In this document: one piece after another, positions 1 to 8,096 of the stretch
How positions within the stretch are numbered: position 1 is the first letter of the stretch
How the letters are laid out: each line of letters opens with the position of its first letter
NCBI GenBank assembly: GCA_905202115.1
Contig: CAJKQZ010000051.1
Location: forward strand, 1-14,203
DNA from: an uncultured Prevotellaceae bacterium
GTDB taxonomy: Bacteria; Bacteroidota; Bacteroidia; Bacteroidales; Bacteroidaceae
Length of the DNA stretch: 14,203 nucleotides
Direction of reading: 5' to 3'
The notes under the pieces: model-generated
What the model was told of the DNA's origin: nothing
Databases searched by the model: none
The model's input: only the letters and a program-made list of their open reading frames with translations
Made by a program: the position numbers and the translations under genes

Positions 1-1274
1 ACATTGCCGGTGTAATGCTGCGCGTCTTCAGAAGGCTCGGACGTGATAAGGCACGAAGAAAAACGATAGTTCTTGGCAACAGACGGCTCATCGAGAAAAA
101 GTATCCCCACTTCATCGGTTCCCCAGCCCGAAAGAATGCAATTTTCGAACAAAGCCTCATCAAGAGGCAGCGGCGTGCCTCCTAAGAAATTATAAATATA
201 CAAAGCTTTTCCGCGGCCGCCTGTAAAAGGATAGAAATTGGCTATAGTACAATGCACGAAATGATTTTTTCCTCCATGCAGCGTCACAGAATTTCCCATA
301 GCATTGGTAATTTGCGAATTTCCCGCAAAGACATCGCTGTATACCAGGGTCATACAGTCGCCTTTCATATTATAAACCACAGAATTTTCTATTGTCAACT
401 TGCGGCGCGACAAATCGGAAGAGTCGCAACGCAATCCGCTCGTACCGCTGTGAACGTCGCAATAGGACATCTCATTCCCGTAGCTCGAAGCGGAGAATCT
501 TATGCCGCCCCACTGTCCGGGAATTCGGTCGTAAGGCTGGTTGGAAAACATGTAGTCCATTCGCGCGCCTCGGAACGTAACGAATCCGTCCTGTTCGCCA
601 CGCGCCACAAGCGTACCGTCGACGATCATCTCTGCTTTCGGGGCAAAAAGCATTCTTACGCCCGATGAAAGCGTGAGAGTAACGCCGTTAGCCACCCGTA
701 GCGTATCTTTTACAAAATAAGGACGGCGGGAAGAAAAGCATGTATCGGCATTAACAGTCAATCCTTCAAGCGTATTGACGTCCTGCGTATATGCATTCAG
801 TACAATCTGCTGCACCACGCCGCTTTCAAGCGTAAAAACAAGCTTGTCACTTACAAGCACAGGCTCGTCGCTGTCGTGGAAGCGGGGAGTCATATCAACC
901 CACACATATATGCTGTCGTGACTTCGCACTTCGATAGGATAATCGTAAGACTCATTTATAAAAGTGCCGTCAACATTCACGCGGAAACCCGAACCGGTTG
1001 CATCGGCAAGCGACACTCCGACAATTCTGATTCCTTTATTAGTGCGATTGTGTACTGTAAAAGAATAAGTAGGCGTGCTGACCATGCTAAGCGCCGTATC
1101 GAGCACAATCGTATCAGAGGGAAACGTAAGCCTGGCCGACACAGACTTCGTAAAATCTTCGCCATCGTCGCACGACGCAAAACCTACGGCCGTAAAAAAC
1201 AATGCAACAAACGGCAGATACGGCAGCTTAATACGAACAATCCGGCAAAGTGCACAAAAAAGGAAATTCATCAT
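1..1274 (-). CDS. Putative outer-membrane lipoprotein with right-handed beta-helix (partial, C-terminus missing)
   Basis: The frame is open from the ATG at 1274 to the left edge with no stop, giving 424 residues; the C-terminus lies outside the window. The N-terminus is a lipoprotein signal: a basic stretch (RIVRIKLP), a hydrophobic core (FVALFFTAVG) and a lipobox-like FASC at about residues 32-35. The Cys is followed by DDGED, an acidic pattern resembling the Bacteroidota surface-lipoprotein export signal. Residues about 50-165 look like a beta-sandwich (VHNRTNKGIRIVGVSL, SGFRVNVDG). From about residue 190 the protein has repeated short strands and turns (SVVYNMKGDCMTLV, NSVTLHGGKNHFVHCTIANF), as in right-handed parallel beta-helix proteins. 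I recall similar Bacteroidales proteins of roughly 480-520 aa, so perhaps 60-100 residues are missing. The ligand or substrate cannot be read from sequence. It lies downstream of pepD but behind a strong terminator, so it is probably transcribed separately. A second ATG directly follows the first. Confidence 0.82.
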   Translation of the reverse strand, partial: MMNFLFCALCRIVRIKLPYLPFVALFFTAVGFASCDDGEDFTKSVSARLTFPSDTIVLDTALSMVSTPTYSFTVHNRTNKGIRIVGVSLADATGSGFRVNVDGTFINESYDYPIEVRSHDSIYVWVDMTPRFHDSDEPVLVSDKLVFTLESGVVQQIVLNAYTQDVNTLEGLTVNADTCFSSRRPYFVKDTLRVANGVTLTLSSGVRMLFAPKAEMIVDGTLVARGEQDGFVTFRGARMDYMFSNQPYDRIPGQWGGIRFSASSYGNEMSYCDVHSGTSGLRCDSSDLSRRKLTIENSVVYNMKGDCMTLVYSDVFAGNSQITNAMGNSVTLHGGKNHFVHCTIANFYPFTGGRGKALYIYNFLGGTPLPLDEALFENCILSGWGTDEVGILFLDEPSVAKNYRFSSCLITSEPSEDAQHYTGN

Positions 1275-1299
1275 ATATAAATAAGGTATATATAAAAAA

Positions 1300-1358
1300 C
1301 TGAAGCAAAAAAGCAGAAAGGTTCCATTGCGGGACTTATTTATCGTCGCAATGAAACC
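1300..1358 (-). terminator. Rho-independent terminator of pepD
   Basis: On the minus strand, 14 nt after the pepD stop, an inverted repeat pairs 1347-1358 with 1320-1331: GGTT, one mismatch, then CATTGCG against its complement, with a 15-nt loop. It is followed by a T-rich tract (TTTCTGCTTTTTTGC). This separates pepD from the lipoprotein gene downstream. Confidence 0.8.
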
Positions 1359-1372
1359 CTATTATTTTATGT

Positions 1373-2860
1373 TCAGGCTTTCGGAATATTTCTGAGAATC
1401 TCAAGAAGCAAGTCCCAAACCATTTTAACGGTAGGAATCAATAGTTTTTCGTCTGGTGAATGCACTCCACGTAACGTAGGCCCGAAAGAAACCATGTCGA
1501 GTTCGGGATATTTCTCGCTGAACAGCCCGCATTCCAAACCAGCGTGTATGGCAAGCACTTTACAATCCTTGCCGAACAGACGTCTGTAAGCCTCTTGGGT
1601 AATCTTCAAAATTTTGCTGTCGGGATTCATTTTCCAGCCAGGATAACCCTCTCCGATATTCACTTCCGCACCGGCAAGTTCAAAAGGAGCGGCAAAAGTA
1701 TCGCTCATATTCTTGCGGGCACTGCCGACGCTGGAACGCTGGGATGAATTAATTACCACAGAATCTCCGACTTTATGTATACTTGCAAGGTTTGACGAAG
1801 TCTCAACAAGCCAATCCAAATCCTGGCTCATGGCAAAAACTCCGTTATGAACCGCCTGCAATGCAATTATCATCTTGTCGGCAACCGATTTTTCTATAAC
1901 ATCGGCAGGTTCGGCACTCTCGAGCAGAAACTTCATCGTTTTTTCGGTATGAGAATACTCTTCTTCCACTTCAGAAGCGTATACGTTGAAATCGACACGT
2001 ATGTTTTCCTTGTATTTTGCTGGAACGGCACAAACCGCCCAGCCTTCACGCGGAATAGCGTTGTGCAGGCCGCCGCTTTGAATGTCGGAGATACGCAAAT
2101 CGTACTTCTTCATCTCATTGTAAAGAAAACGAACCAACAATTTATTGGCATTCGCACGCTTTTTGTTTATATCGTCACCCGAGTGACCGCCGGTAAGCCC
2201 TTTCACACACACATTAAAAAAGAAATAACCTTCAGGTGCAGGCTCGTTCTTGAAACGGAACGTCACTTCGGTGCGAGCACCTCCGGCACAACTTACAAAA
2301 ATCTGTCCTTCATCCTCGCTGTCCAGATTCAAAAGATACTTACCGCTCATAAAGCCCGACTTCATGCCTTGCGCTCCCGTAAGGCCCGTCTCCTCGTCGC
2401 GCGTGAACACGCACTCTATAGGACCATGCTCTATTGTATTATCTTTTAGTAGAGCCAATTCCATTGCCACGCCTATCCCGTCGTCTGCACCCAATGTTGT
2501 ACCCTTTGCACGCATCCATTCGCCGTCGATTTCCGTTTGTATGGCGTCGTTCATAAAATCAAACTCTACGTTCGAATTTTTTTCGCAAACCATATCCATG
2601 TGACTTTGAATTATAGTCGTAGCACAATCCTCGAAGCCTTTTGTCGCCGGCTTGCGTATGATTACATTGCCTACCTCATCCACTTTAGTTTCAAGTCCTA
2701 ACTTCTCGCCGAAGTCTTTCAAGAAATCTATCATTTTCTCCTCCTTTTTAGATGGGCGAGGAACCTTATTGACAAGAGAGAAGCACTCAAACACTTCGCG
2801 TGGCTCTAACTTTACATTTTCCATTTTATCAAGTTTTTCTTGTTTATCCGTCTTAATCAT
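1373..2860 (-). CDS. pepD: Aminoacyl-histidine dipeptidase (peptidase family M20C, Xaa-His dipeptidase)
   Basis: This is a cytosolic di-zinc metallopeptidase that hydrolyses dipeptides, classically Xaa-His such as carnosine. Numbered from the ATG at 2860 (495 aa), metal ligands and catalytic residues are visible in order: QSHMDMV (H87, D89), LGADDG (bridging D126), TRDEETG (catalytic E156 and ligand E157), LNLDSED (D180), and a late His in GVHSPDE. The dimerisation domain sits in the middle (KGLTGGHSGDDI at about 216-227). The ATG at 2824 (MENVKLEPREVF) may be the true start: it gives 483 aa, and family members as I remember them begin only a few residues before the LEPxxVFxxF motif. The first 12 residues (MIKTDKQEKLDK) look non-conserved. 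The gene ends in a strong terminator and is divergent from the OmpH-like gene. Confidence 0.93.
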   Translation of the reverse strand: MIKTDKQEKLDKMENVKLEPREVFECFSLVNKVPRPSKKEEKMIDFLKDFGEKLGLETKVDEVGNVIIRKPATKGFEDCATTIIQSHMDMVCEKNSNVEFDFMNDAIQTEIDGEWMRAKGTTLGADDGIGVAMELALLKDNTIEHGPIECVFTRDEETGLTGAQGMKSGFMSGKYLLNLDSEDEGQIFVSCAGGARTEVTFRFKNEPAPEGYFFFNVCVKGLTGGHSGDDINKKRANANKLLVRFLYNEMKKYDLRISDIQSGGLHNAIPREGWAVCAVPAKYKENIRVDFNVYASEVEEEYSHTEKTMKFLLESAEPADVIEKSVADKMIIALQAVHNGVFAMSQDLDWLVETSSNLASIHKVGDSVVINSSQRSSVGSARKNMSDTFAAPFELAGAEVNIGEGYPGWKMNPDSKILKITQEAYRRLFGKDCKVLAIHAGLECGLFSEKYPELDMVSFGPTLRGVHSPDEKLLIPTVKMVWDLLLEILRNIPKA

Positions 2861-2870
2861 TGTAATTGAT

Positions 2871-2878
2871 TATCTTTG
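2871..2878 (+). promoter_or_regulatory. Candidate Bacteroidota -7 box for the OmpH-like/nadE/galE run
   Basis: TATCTTTG matches the Bacteroidota -7 consensus TAnnTTTG exactly and lies 76 nt upstream of the OmpH-like start, leaving a leader of about 70 nt. No TTTG sits at the expected 19-bp spacing, so support rests on the -7 box and its position in a divergent intergenic region. Confidence 0.45.
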
Positions 2879-2884
2879 CACAGA

Positions 2885-2892
2885 CAAAAATA
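2885..2892 (-). promoter_or_regulatory. Candidate Bacteroidota -7 box for pepD
   Basis: On the minus strand this reads TATTTTTG, an exact TAnnTTTG match. A TTTG lies 15 bp upstream (2911-2908), shorter than the usual 19 or so. Transcription would begin near 2878, giving a leader of about 18 nt for the 2860 start or about 54 nt for the 2824 start. It lies only 7 bp from the opposing -7 box, so the two promoters probably cannot be occupied together. Confidence 0.4.
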
Positions 2893-2954
2893 ACGAAATT
2901 AGCGATACAAAGTAATAGTTAAACAAGACATTCATAATTAAATAAAGTAAAGGC

Positions 2955-3566
2955 ATGAAAACTATCAGTAAAATTTTTATATCGGCAATTCTTTTGACAG
3001 GAACAACATATCTTACTTCGTGCAAAATGTCCAAAGATGACAAATCTATAGAAGTAAAAGCCTCCATAGGCTCTGATGAAAAAAATACCTCCGTTCCTAA
3101 AATTGCATTCGTCGAAGTTGATTCGATTCTGACAAACTATCAATTCTGCATAGACCACTCAAAACTTCTCGAAAAAAGAGGCGCAAATATTCAGGCTACG
3201 CTAAACTCAAAAGGGAAAGCCTTACAAAATGCAGCGGAAAGCTTCCAGCAAAAAGTACAGCAAGGAGCATACACTTCACAGGAACAAGCCATGCAGGCAC
3301 AGGCTTCTTTACAAAAACGTCAGGAAGAGTTGCAAATTTTACAGGAAAAGCTAAGCCGCGAATTCGAAGAAGAACGTCAAAAATACAATGACGAAATGCG
3401 TGATTCTATCGAGAATTTCCTGCAAGATTACAATAAGACGCACAAATATTCAATAATACTAAGCAAAATAGAAAGCAATATATTATATGCCGACAAGCCA
3501 ATGAACATAACGCAAGACGTGCTCAAAGGTTTGAACAAACGCTACAAAGCAAACAACAAAGAATAA
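2955..3566 (+). CDS. OmpH/Skp-family periplasmic chaperone-like lipoprotein
   Basis: This 203-aa protein has the architecture of OmpH/Skp, the family whose founder holds unfolded outer-membrane proteins in the periplasm. Residues 1-23 form a lipoprotein signal peptide (MKTISKIFISAILLTGTTYL, then TSC with Cys23). The conserved first beta strand is IAFVEVDSILTNYQF (about 50-64). A long Q/E/K-rich coiled coil follows (about 75-155), and the family-typical end is ILYADKPMNITQDVLKGLNKRY. Classical Skp has a cleavable signal without lipidation, so the Cys suggests a membrane-anchored version, a variant I believe is common in Bacteroidales. SKDD follows the Cys within a few residues, weakly resembling a surface-export signal. 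It is first in the plus-strand run, 32 bp before nadE. The start follows an A-rich leader with AAAGG close to the ATG. Confidence 0.85.
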   Translation: MKTISKIFISAILLTGTTYLTSCKMSKDDKSIEVKASIGSDEKNTSVPKIAFVEVDSILTNYQFCIDHSKLLEKRGANIQATLNSKGKALQNAAESFQQKVQQGAYTSQEQAMQAQASLQKRQEELQILQEKLSREFEEERQKYNDEMRDSIENFLQDYNKTHKYSIILSKIESNILYADKPMNITQDVLKGLNKRYKANNKE

Positions 3567-3567
3567 C

Positions 3568-3597
3568 ACGATTTTTTATAATTACAAAAAAAATCGT
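3568..3597 (+). promoter_or_regulatory. Inverted repeat abutting the nadE start codon
   Basis: ACGATTTTTT (3568-3577) and its perfect complement AAAAAATCGT (3588-3597) flank a 10-nt loop. The right arm ends one base before the nadE ATG. The hairpin would cover the ribosome-binding region of nadE in a transcript read from the OmpH-like gene. No T-run follows on the plus strand, so it is not a normal terminator there. The stem is mostly A-T, so it is weak, and no function is shown. Confidence 0.4.
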
Positions 3598-3598
3598 C

Positions 3599-5593
3599 AT
3601 GAATTACGGCTTCATAAGAGTAGCAAGTGCAATACCAAATGTACACCCTGGAAATTGCAAATACAATACAGAACGCATTATAAACCTTCTGCAACGAGCA
3701 GAAAAGAAACATGTGGATATTGTATGCTTTCCTGAATTATGTATAACGGGATATACTTGCCAGGACTTGTTTGAAAGCGAAACTCTGCTCAAAGGAGCCG
3801 AAAATTCACTAAAAAAACTTTGCGAAGAAACACGCAGCATAAAAACCATTGCCATAGTCGGTTTACCGGTTACAGTTAGCGGTGTTCTCATGAACTGTGC
3901 TGCAGTTTTATACAAAGGCGAGATAATGGGAATAGTTCCTAAAACATTTTTGCCTAACTATAAAGAATTCTACGAAAGACGTTGGTTTGCTTCAGCCCGT
4001 AATGTTAAGAAAAAAGAGATAGAGCTATGCGGTAAGATTATACCTTTCAGCTCCGATTTAATCTTTAAAACCTCAAAAGCAACGTTTGGAATAGAAATAT
4101 GCGAAGATCTTTGGGCGCCGATTCCAAGAAGTTCCAGACTTGCATTAGCCGGAGCCGAAATAATCTTCAATCTAAGCGCCGACAACGAATGCGTTGGAAA
4201 AAACACTTACCTACAATCAATGATTTCAGGGCAAAGTGCACGTACTCTGTCCGGATATGTTTTTTCAAGTTGTGGTTTCGGAGAAAGCACGCAGGACGTG
4301 GTTTTTGCAGGGAATGCAATTATTTGTGAAAACGGCAACCTTTTATCCGCAAATGAACGTTTTTGCTTTGAAGAAAAGTTGGTTTACAGTGAAATCGACG
4401 TAGAATTATTACGCCACGAACGCAGAATGAATACAACATTCGGCAGTTGTGCGGCCTCAGAAAAAGATCTCGAGAATTTTACAACAATATACATTAAAGA
4501 CCACGAAACAAATTCCGACACAAATCTAAGCCGTTATATATCCTCAAGTCCATTCATCCCCAAAGGAAAAGATTTGGAAGATCGTTGCAGAGAAATAATA
4601 AATATTCAAATAGAAGGATTAGCAAAAAGATTTGTACATACAAAAGCTAAGACGGCTGTAATCGGCGTTAGCGGCGGTCTCGACTCGACATTAGCCCTTT
4701 TAATTTGTGCCTTTACATTCGATAAAATAAACATCGACCGCAAAAATATAATAGGAGTAACAATGCCTGGGTTTGGAACGAGCAGAGGAACTCACTCCAA
4801 TGCGTTAGATCTGATGGCTGAATTAGGAATTACTATCAGAGAAATACCTATAAACGCTGCCTGCACGCAACATTTCAAAGACATCGGGCATAATCCGGAG
4901 ATTCACGACACAACATACGAAAATAGCCAGGCCCGCGAACGCACTCAAATATTAATGGACGTTGCCAATCAAACAAACGGACTTGTCATAGGAACCGGAG
5001 ACCTGAGCGAGCTTGCTCTCGGCTGGGCCACTTACAACGGCGACCACATGAGTATGTACGGAGTAAACTGTTCTATTCCGAAAACCCTTATAAGACATCT
5101 TATAAAATGGATTTCCGATAACACAACGAATATAAAAGAACAGCAAACCCTCATCGACATAATAAATACGCCTATAAGCCCCGAACTTATTCCTACTAAT
5201 CAAAATGGTGAAATTGCCCAAAAGACGGAAGACACCATAGGGCCATACGAATTGCACGATTTCTTTATTTATTATACCCTGCGTTATGGTTTCAGCCCCG
5301 CCAAAATATACTTTCTTGCGCAAAACGCTTTTGAAAAAAACTCCATAAAAGAATGCGATTGTAAATGCGACAAAACATTTCCCGAGGAAGAAGTAAGAAA
5401 CTATTACGACAACGAAACAATCAAACATTGGTTGAAAATTTTCTTCAAACGCTTTTTCGCACAACAATTCAAACGCAGCTGTTTGCCCGACGGCCCAAAA
5501 GTGGGAAGTTGTTCTTTAAGTCCGAGGGGAGATTGGCGTATGCCGTCAGACGCGGACGCATCGGCATGGATTGAAGAGTGCGAAGGACTATGA
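3599..5593 (+). CDS. nadE: Glutamine-dependent NAD(+) synthetase
   Basis: It catalyses the last step of NAD synthesis: ATP-dependent amidation of nicotinic acid adenine dinucleotide, using ammonia released from glutamine. The 664-aa length fits the two-domain bacterial type. The N-terminal nitrilase-like glutaminase domain (about 1-300) has the catalytic triad: E46 in FPELCITGY, K115 in VPKTFLPN and C168 in GIEICEDLW. The C-terminal synthetase domain has the PP-loop SGGLDS (358-363) and the NAD-synthetase signature GTGDLSELALGWATY. The protein therefore needs no separate glutaminase and should act in the cytosol. It lies 32 bp after the OmpH-like gene and 46 bp before galE, consistent with co-transcription. 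The inverted repeat directly before its ATG is unusual. Confidence 0.97.
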   Translation: MNYGFIRVASAIPNVHPGNCKYNTERIINLLQRAEKKHVDIVCFPELCITGYTCQDLFESETLLKGAENSLKKLCEETRSIKTIAIVGLPVTVSGVLMNCAAVLYKGEIMGIVPKTFLPNYKEFYERRWFASARNVKKKEIELCGKIIPFSSDLIFKTSKATFGIEICEDLWAPIPRSSRLALAGAEIIFNLSADNECVGKNTYLQSMISGQSARTLSGYVFSSCGFGESTQDVVFAGNAIICENGNLLSANERFCFEEKLVYSEIDVELLRHERRMNTTFGSCAASEKDLENFTTIYIKDHETNSDTNLSRYISSSPFIPKGKDLEDRCREIINIQIEGLAKRFVHTKAKTAVIGVSGGLDSTLALLICAFTFDKINIDRKNIIGVTMPGFGTSRGTHSNALDLMAELGITIREIPINAACTQHFKDIGHNPEIHDTTYENSQARERTQILMDVANQTNGLVIGTGDLSELALGWATYNGDHMSMYGVNCSIPKTLIRHLIKWISDNTTNIKEQQTLIDIINTPISPELIPTNQNGEIAQKTEDTIGPYELHDFFIYYTLRYGFSPAKIYFLAQNAFEKNSIKECDCKCDKTFPEEEVRNYYDNETIKHWLKIFFKRFFAQQFKRSCLPDGPKVGSCSLSPRGDWRMPSDADASAWIEECEGL

Positions 5594-5639
5594 AACAATC
5601 ACAACTCTGATAAAAACATTCTAAACTTCATATAATAAC

Positions 5640-6680
5640 ATGAAACAAACAATTTTAGTTACCGGCGGAACCGGATTCATCGGCTCTCACACAACGGTAG
5701 AACTTCAACAGGCAGGTTATGATGTCGTGATTATCGACAACCTCTCAAACTCCCAGGCCGACGTAGTAGACGGCATTGAAAAGATAACAGGTATACGTCC
5801 CGCTTTCGAAAAGGTAGACTGCCTTGACAAAGAAGCGCTTGAAGGTGTTTTCAAAAAATATCCCGCAATCTCGGGAATAATTCACTTTGCTGCAAGCAAA
5901 GCCGTAGGCGAGTCGGTTGAGAAGCCACTGCTTTACTACCGCAACAATCTTGTATCGCTAATCAACATTCTCGAACTTATGCCCAAATACGACGTAAAGG
6001 GCATTATATTCTCTTCTTCTTGCACCGTATATGGCCAGCCCGATCCAGAAAATCTTCCCGTAACCGAAAAAGCTCCAATAAAGAAAGCCGAAAGCCCTTA
6101 CGGAAACACAAAGCAAATCAACGAGGAAATAATCGCCGACACTATCAAGAGCGGTTCTCCCATAAAGGCTGTTATTTTACGCTATTTCAATCCTATCGGT
6201 TCGCACCCCACGGCAATAATCGGCGAAATGCCTAACGGCGTTCCCGCCAATCTCATACCGTATATCACCCAGACCGCTATCGGTATCCGCCCGCAGTTAA
6301 GCGTATTCGGCAACGACTACAATACCCCCGACGGAACATGTATACGCGACTTTATCTATGTCGTTGACCTTGCAAAGGCTCATGTATGTGCTATGGCTCG
6401 CATTCTCGACGGAAAAAGCGAAGAAGACATAGAGATATTCAATGTGGGAACAGGCAGCGGCGCTTCGGTAAAAGAACTTATCGACACATTCGAGAGCTGC
6501 ACGGGCGTAAAACTCAACTACAAAGTTGTAGGGCGTCGTGCCGGCGATATCGAGAAAATATGGGGCAACGTAGACAAAGCCAACAACGTATTGGGTTGGA
6601 AAGCCGAGCACACTCTTGAGGAGGCACTCAGCTCTGCATGGAAATGGCAGGTACACCTACGCGAACTCGGCATTATGTAA
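5640..6680 (+). CDS. galE: UDP-glucose 4-epimerase
   Basis: It interconverts UDP-glucose and UDP-galactose with tightly bound NAD, feeding the Leloir pathway and surface-glycan synthesis. At 346 aa it has the usual size for an extended short-chain dehydrogenase. Visible motifs are the NAD-binding GGTGFIGSH (9-17), the SSSCTVYG strand carrying the catalytic Ser127, YGNTK with catalytic Tyr154 and Lys158, RYFNPIGSHP, and DGTCIRDFIYVVDLA near the C-terminal substrate domain. Some family members also act on N-acetylated sugars, which these motifs do not decide. It is 46 bp after nadE with no clear promoter of its own, and a hairpin with a T-run follows, so it probably ends the transcript that starts near 2880. 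Confidence 0.95.
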   Translation: MKQTILVTGGTGFIGSHTTVELQQAGYDVVIIDNLSNSQADVVDGIEKITGIRPAFEKVDCLDKEALEGVFKKYPAISGIIHFAASKAVGESVEKPLLYYRNNLVSLINILELMPKYDVKGIIFSSSCTVYGQPDPENLPVTEKAPIKKAESPYGNTKQINEEIIADTIKSGSPIKAVILRYFNPIGSHPTAIIGEMPNGVPANLIPYITQTAIGIRPQLSVFGNDYNTPDGTCIRDFIYVVDLAKAHVCAMARILDGKSEEDIEIFNVGTGSGASVKELIDTFESCTGVKLNYKVVGRRAGDIEKIWGNVDKANNVLGWKAEHTLEEALSSAWKWQVHLRELGIM

Positions 6681-6741
6681 TGCAAAATATCCGATAAAAA
6701 CATACAGCAAGGCCATAAAAAGCCTACACTGACAAACATAG

Positions 6742-6802
6742 AAAGTTCCACGGAGCCGGCAACGTAAGAAGTGTCTGAATCTCTTGTGGAACTTTTATTT
6801 TT
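6742..6802 (+). terminator. Terminator-like hairpin between galE and nspC
   Basis: AAAGTTCCAC (6742-6751) pairs perfectly with GTGGAACTTT (6786-6795), enclosing a 34-nt loop and followed by TATTTTTTA. It begins 62 nt after the galE stop and fits a Rho-independent terminator with a long loop. It might instead be a leader attenuator for nspC. It overlaps the upstream in-frame ATG of nspC (6771), which argues against that start. Confidence 0.6.
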
Positions 6803-6830
6803 TACCGAAACCATTCACGCCACTCACAAT

Positions 6831-8003
6831 ATGCGCTCTGAAGAAAATACACCTTATTATATATTAGACGAACAACGTCTGCGACGGAATCTCAAACTCA
6901 TAAGCGATGTCTCATCCCGCACCGGAGTTGAAATAATCCTTGCTTTCAAAGCATACGCACTTTGGAAAACATTTCCTGTTTTCAAGGAGTACATAGGATT
7001 CACAACCGCGAGTTCCCCATACGAGGCACGCCTGGCAAAAGAAGAATTCGGCAGCCTAGCACACACATATTCTCCTGCCTACGAAGACTGTGCTTTCAAT
7101 ACGATAATGGAATGCTCAAAAAGCATTACTTTCAACTCTCTCCAACAATTCAATCATTTCTATTCCCAGGTTGAAGCCTGGAATTCTTCTGACAAAAGTC
7201 ATAAAATCTCGGCAGGACTACGAATTAATCCGGAACGTTCGGAAATTTCGACCGACATCTACAATCCGTGCGCCCCGGGAACGCGCTTCGGCATTTCGGC
7301 CGACAAGCTGCCGGAAATCCTCCCGAACGGAATAGACGGTTTCCACTGCCATTGCCATTGCGAAAACGACTCATACGCGCTCGAAAGAACACTCGCACAG
7401 ATTGAAAAGAAATTCGGCCGGTGGCTTCCCGACCTAAAATGGCTCAACTTAGGCGGAGGGCACCTGATGACGCACAAAGACTACGACATCGACCACCTGA
7501 CAGAAATTTTGCTCGAATTCAAGACACGCCACCCAAACCTAAAAATAATCATGGAACCGGGGTCGGCATTCGCATGGCAAACCGGAGAATTGGTAGCAAG
7601 TGTTGTAGACATTGTAGAAGACAACGGTATAAAGACGGCTATTCTCAACGTAAGCTTCACCTGCCATATGCCCGACTGCCTCGAAATGCCCTATCATCCT
7701 AACGTTGTGGGAGCGGAGACTATTGACAGAGAACTGTCGGAAACCGAAAAAACAGACGCCTCGACCTACCGCCTGGGAGGCAACAGCTGTTTAAGCGGAG
7801 ATTTCATGGGTTTCTGGAAGTTCGAAAGCCCTTTGCACACGGGCGACCGTATTGTATTTCTCGACATGATTCACTATACGACAGTAAAGACAAACATGTT
7901 CAACGGCATAAACCACCCTTCGATACTCTTTCGCCGAACAAACGGCACTATAGAAGAGCTGCGTAAATACACATACGAAGACTACAGAGACAGAATGGAC
8001 TGA
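6831..8003 (+). CDS. nspC: Carboxynorspermidine / carboxyspermidine decarboxylase
   Basis: A PLP-dependent fold-III (alanine racemase-like) decarboxylase that performs the last step of the carboxyspermidine route, which gut Bacteroidales use to make spermidine. From the ATG at 6831 it is 390 aa. Motifs are TPYYILDEQRLRRNL at the N-terminus, the PLP lysine in LAFKAYALW (Lys40), HCHCEND, the glycine-rich NLGGGH phosphate loop, EPGSAFAWQTGELVASVVDI, and YRLGGNSCLSGDFMG near the C-terminal active site (Cys). An in-frame ATG at 6771 would add 20 residues (MSESLVELLFFTETIHATHN), but these lie over the preceding hairpin and T-run. Family members as I recall them start about ten residues before the YxLxE motif, so 6831 is preferred. 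The partner carboxyspermidine dehydrogenase is not in this window. Confidence 0.92.
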   Translation: MRSEENTPYYILDEQRLRRNLKLISDVSSRTGVEIILAFKAYALWKTFPVFKEYIGFTTASSPYEARLAKEEFGSLAHTYSPAYEDCAFNTIMECSKSITFNSLQQFNHFYSQVEAWNSSDKSHKISAGLRINPERSEISTDIYNPCAPGTRFGISADKLPEILPNGIDGFHCHCHCENDSYALERTLAQIEKKFGRWLPDLKWLNLGGGHLMTHKDYDIDHLTEILLEFKTRHPNLKIIMEPGSAFAWQTGELVASVVDIVEDNGIKTAILNVSFTCHMPDCLEMPYHPNVVGAETIDRELSETEKTDASTYRLGGNSCLSGDFMGFWKFESPLHTGDRIVFLDMIHYTTVKTNMFNGINHPSILFRRTNGTIEELRKYTYEDYRDRMD

Positions 8004-8096
8004 AGCCGAAAGCCTCCGTTCATTCGCATACACTTTCCCGCAATAGAATAAATTTTCATAACAATCACAGACCAAACACCAGAAACGAGCCACACC

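Noticed and set aside
1847..2449. 200-codon plus-strand open frame opposite pepD
   Set aside because: It lies fully antisense to a gene with all M20C motifs, and its translation shows no domain or sensible composition.
4952..5467. 171-codon minus-strand open frame inside nadE
   Set aside because: It is antisense to the conserved synthetase domain and has no recognisable features.
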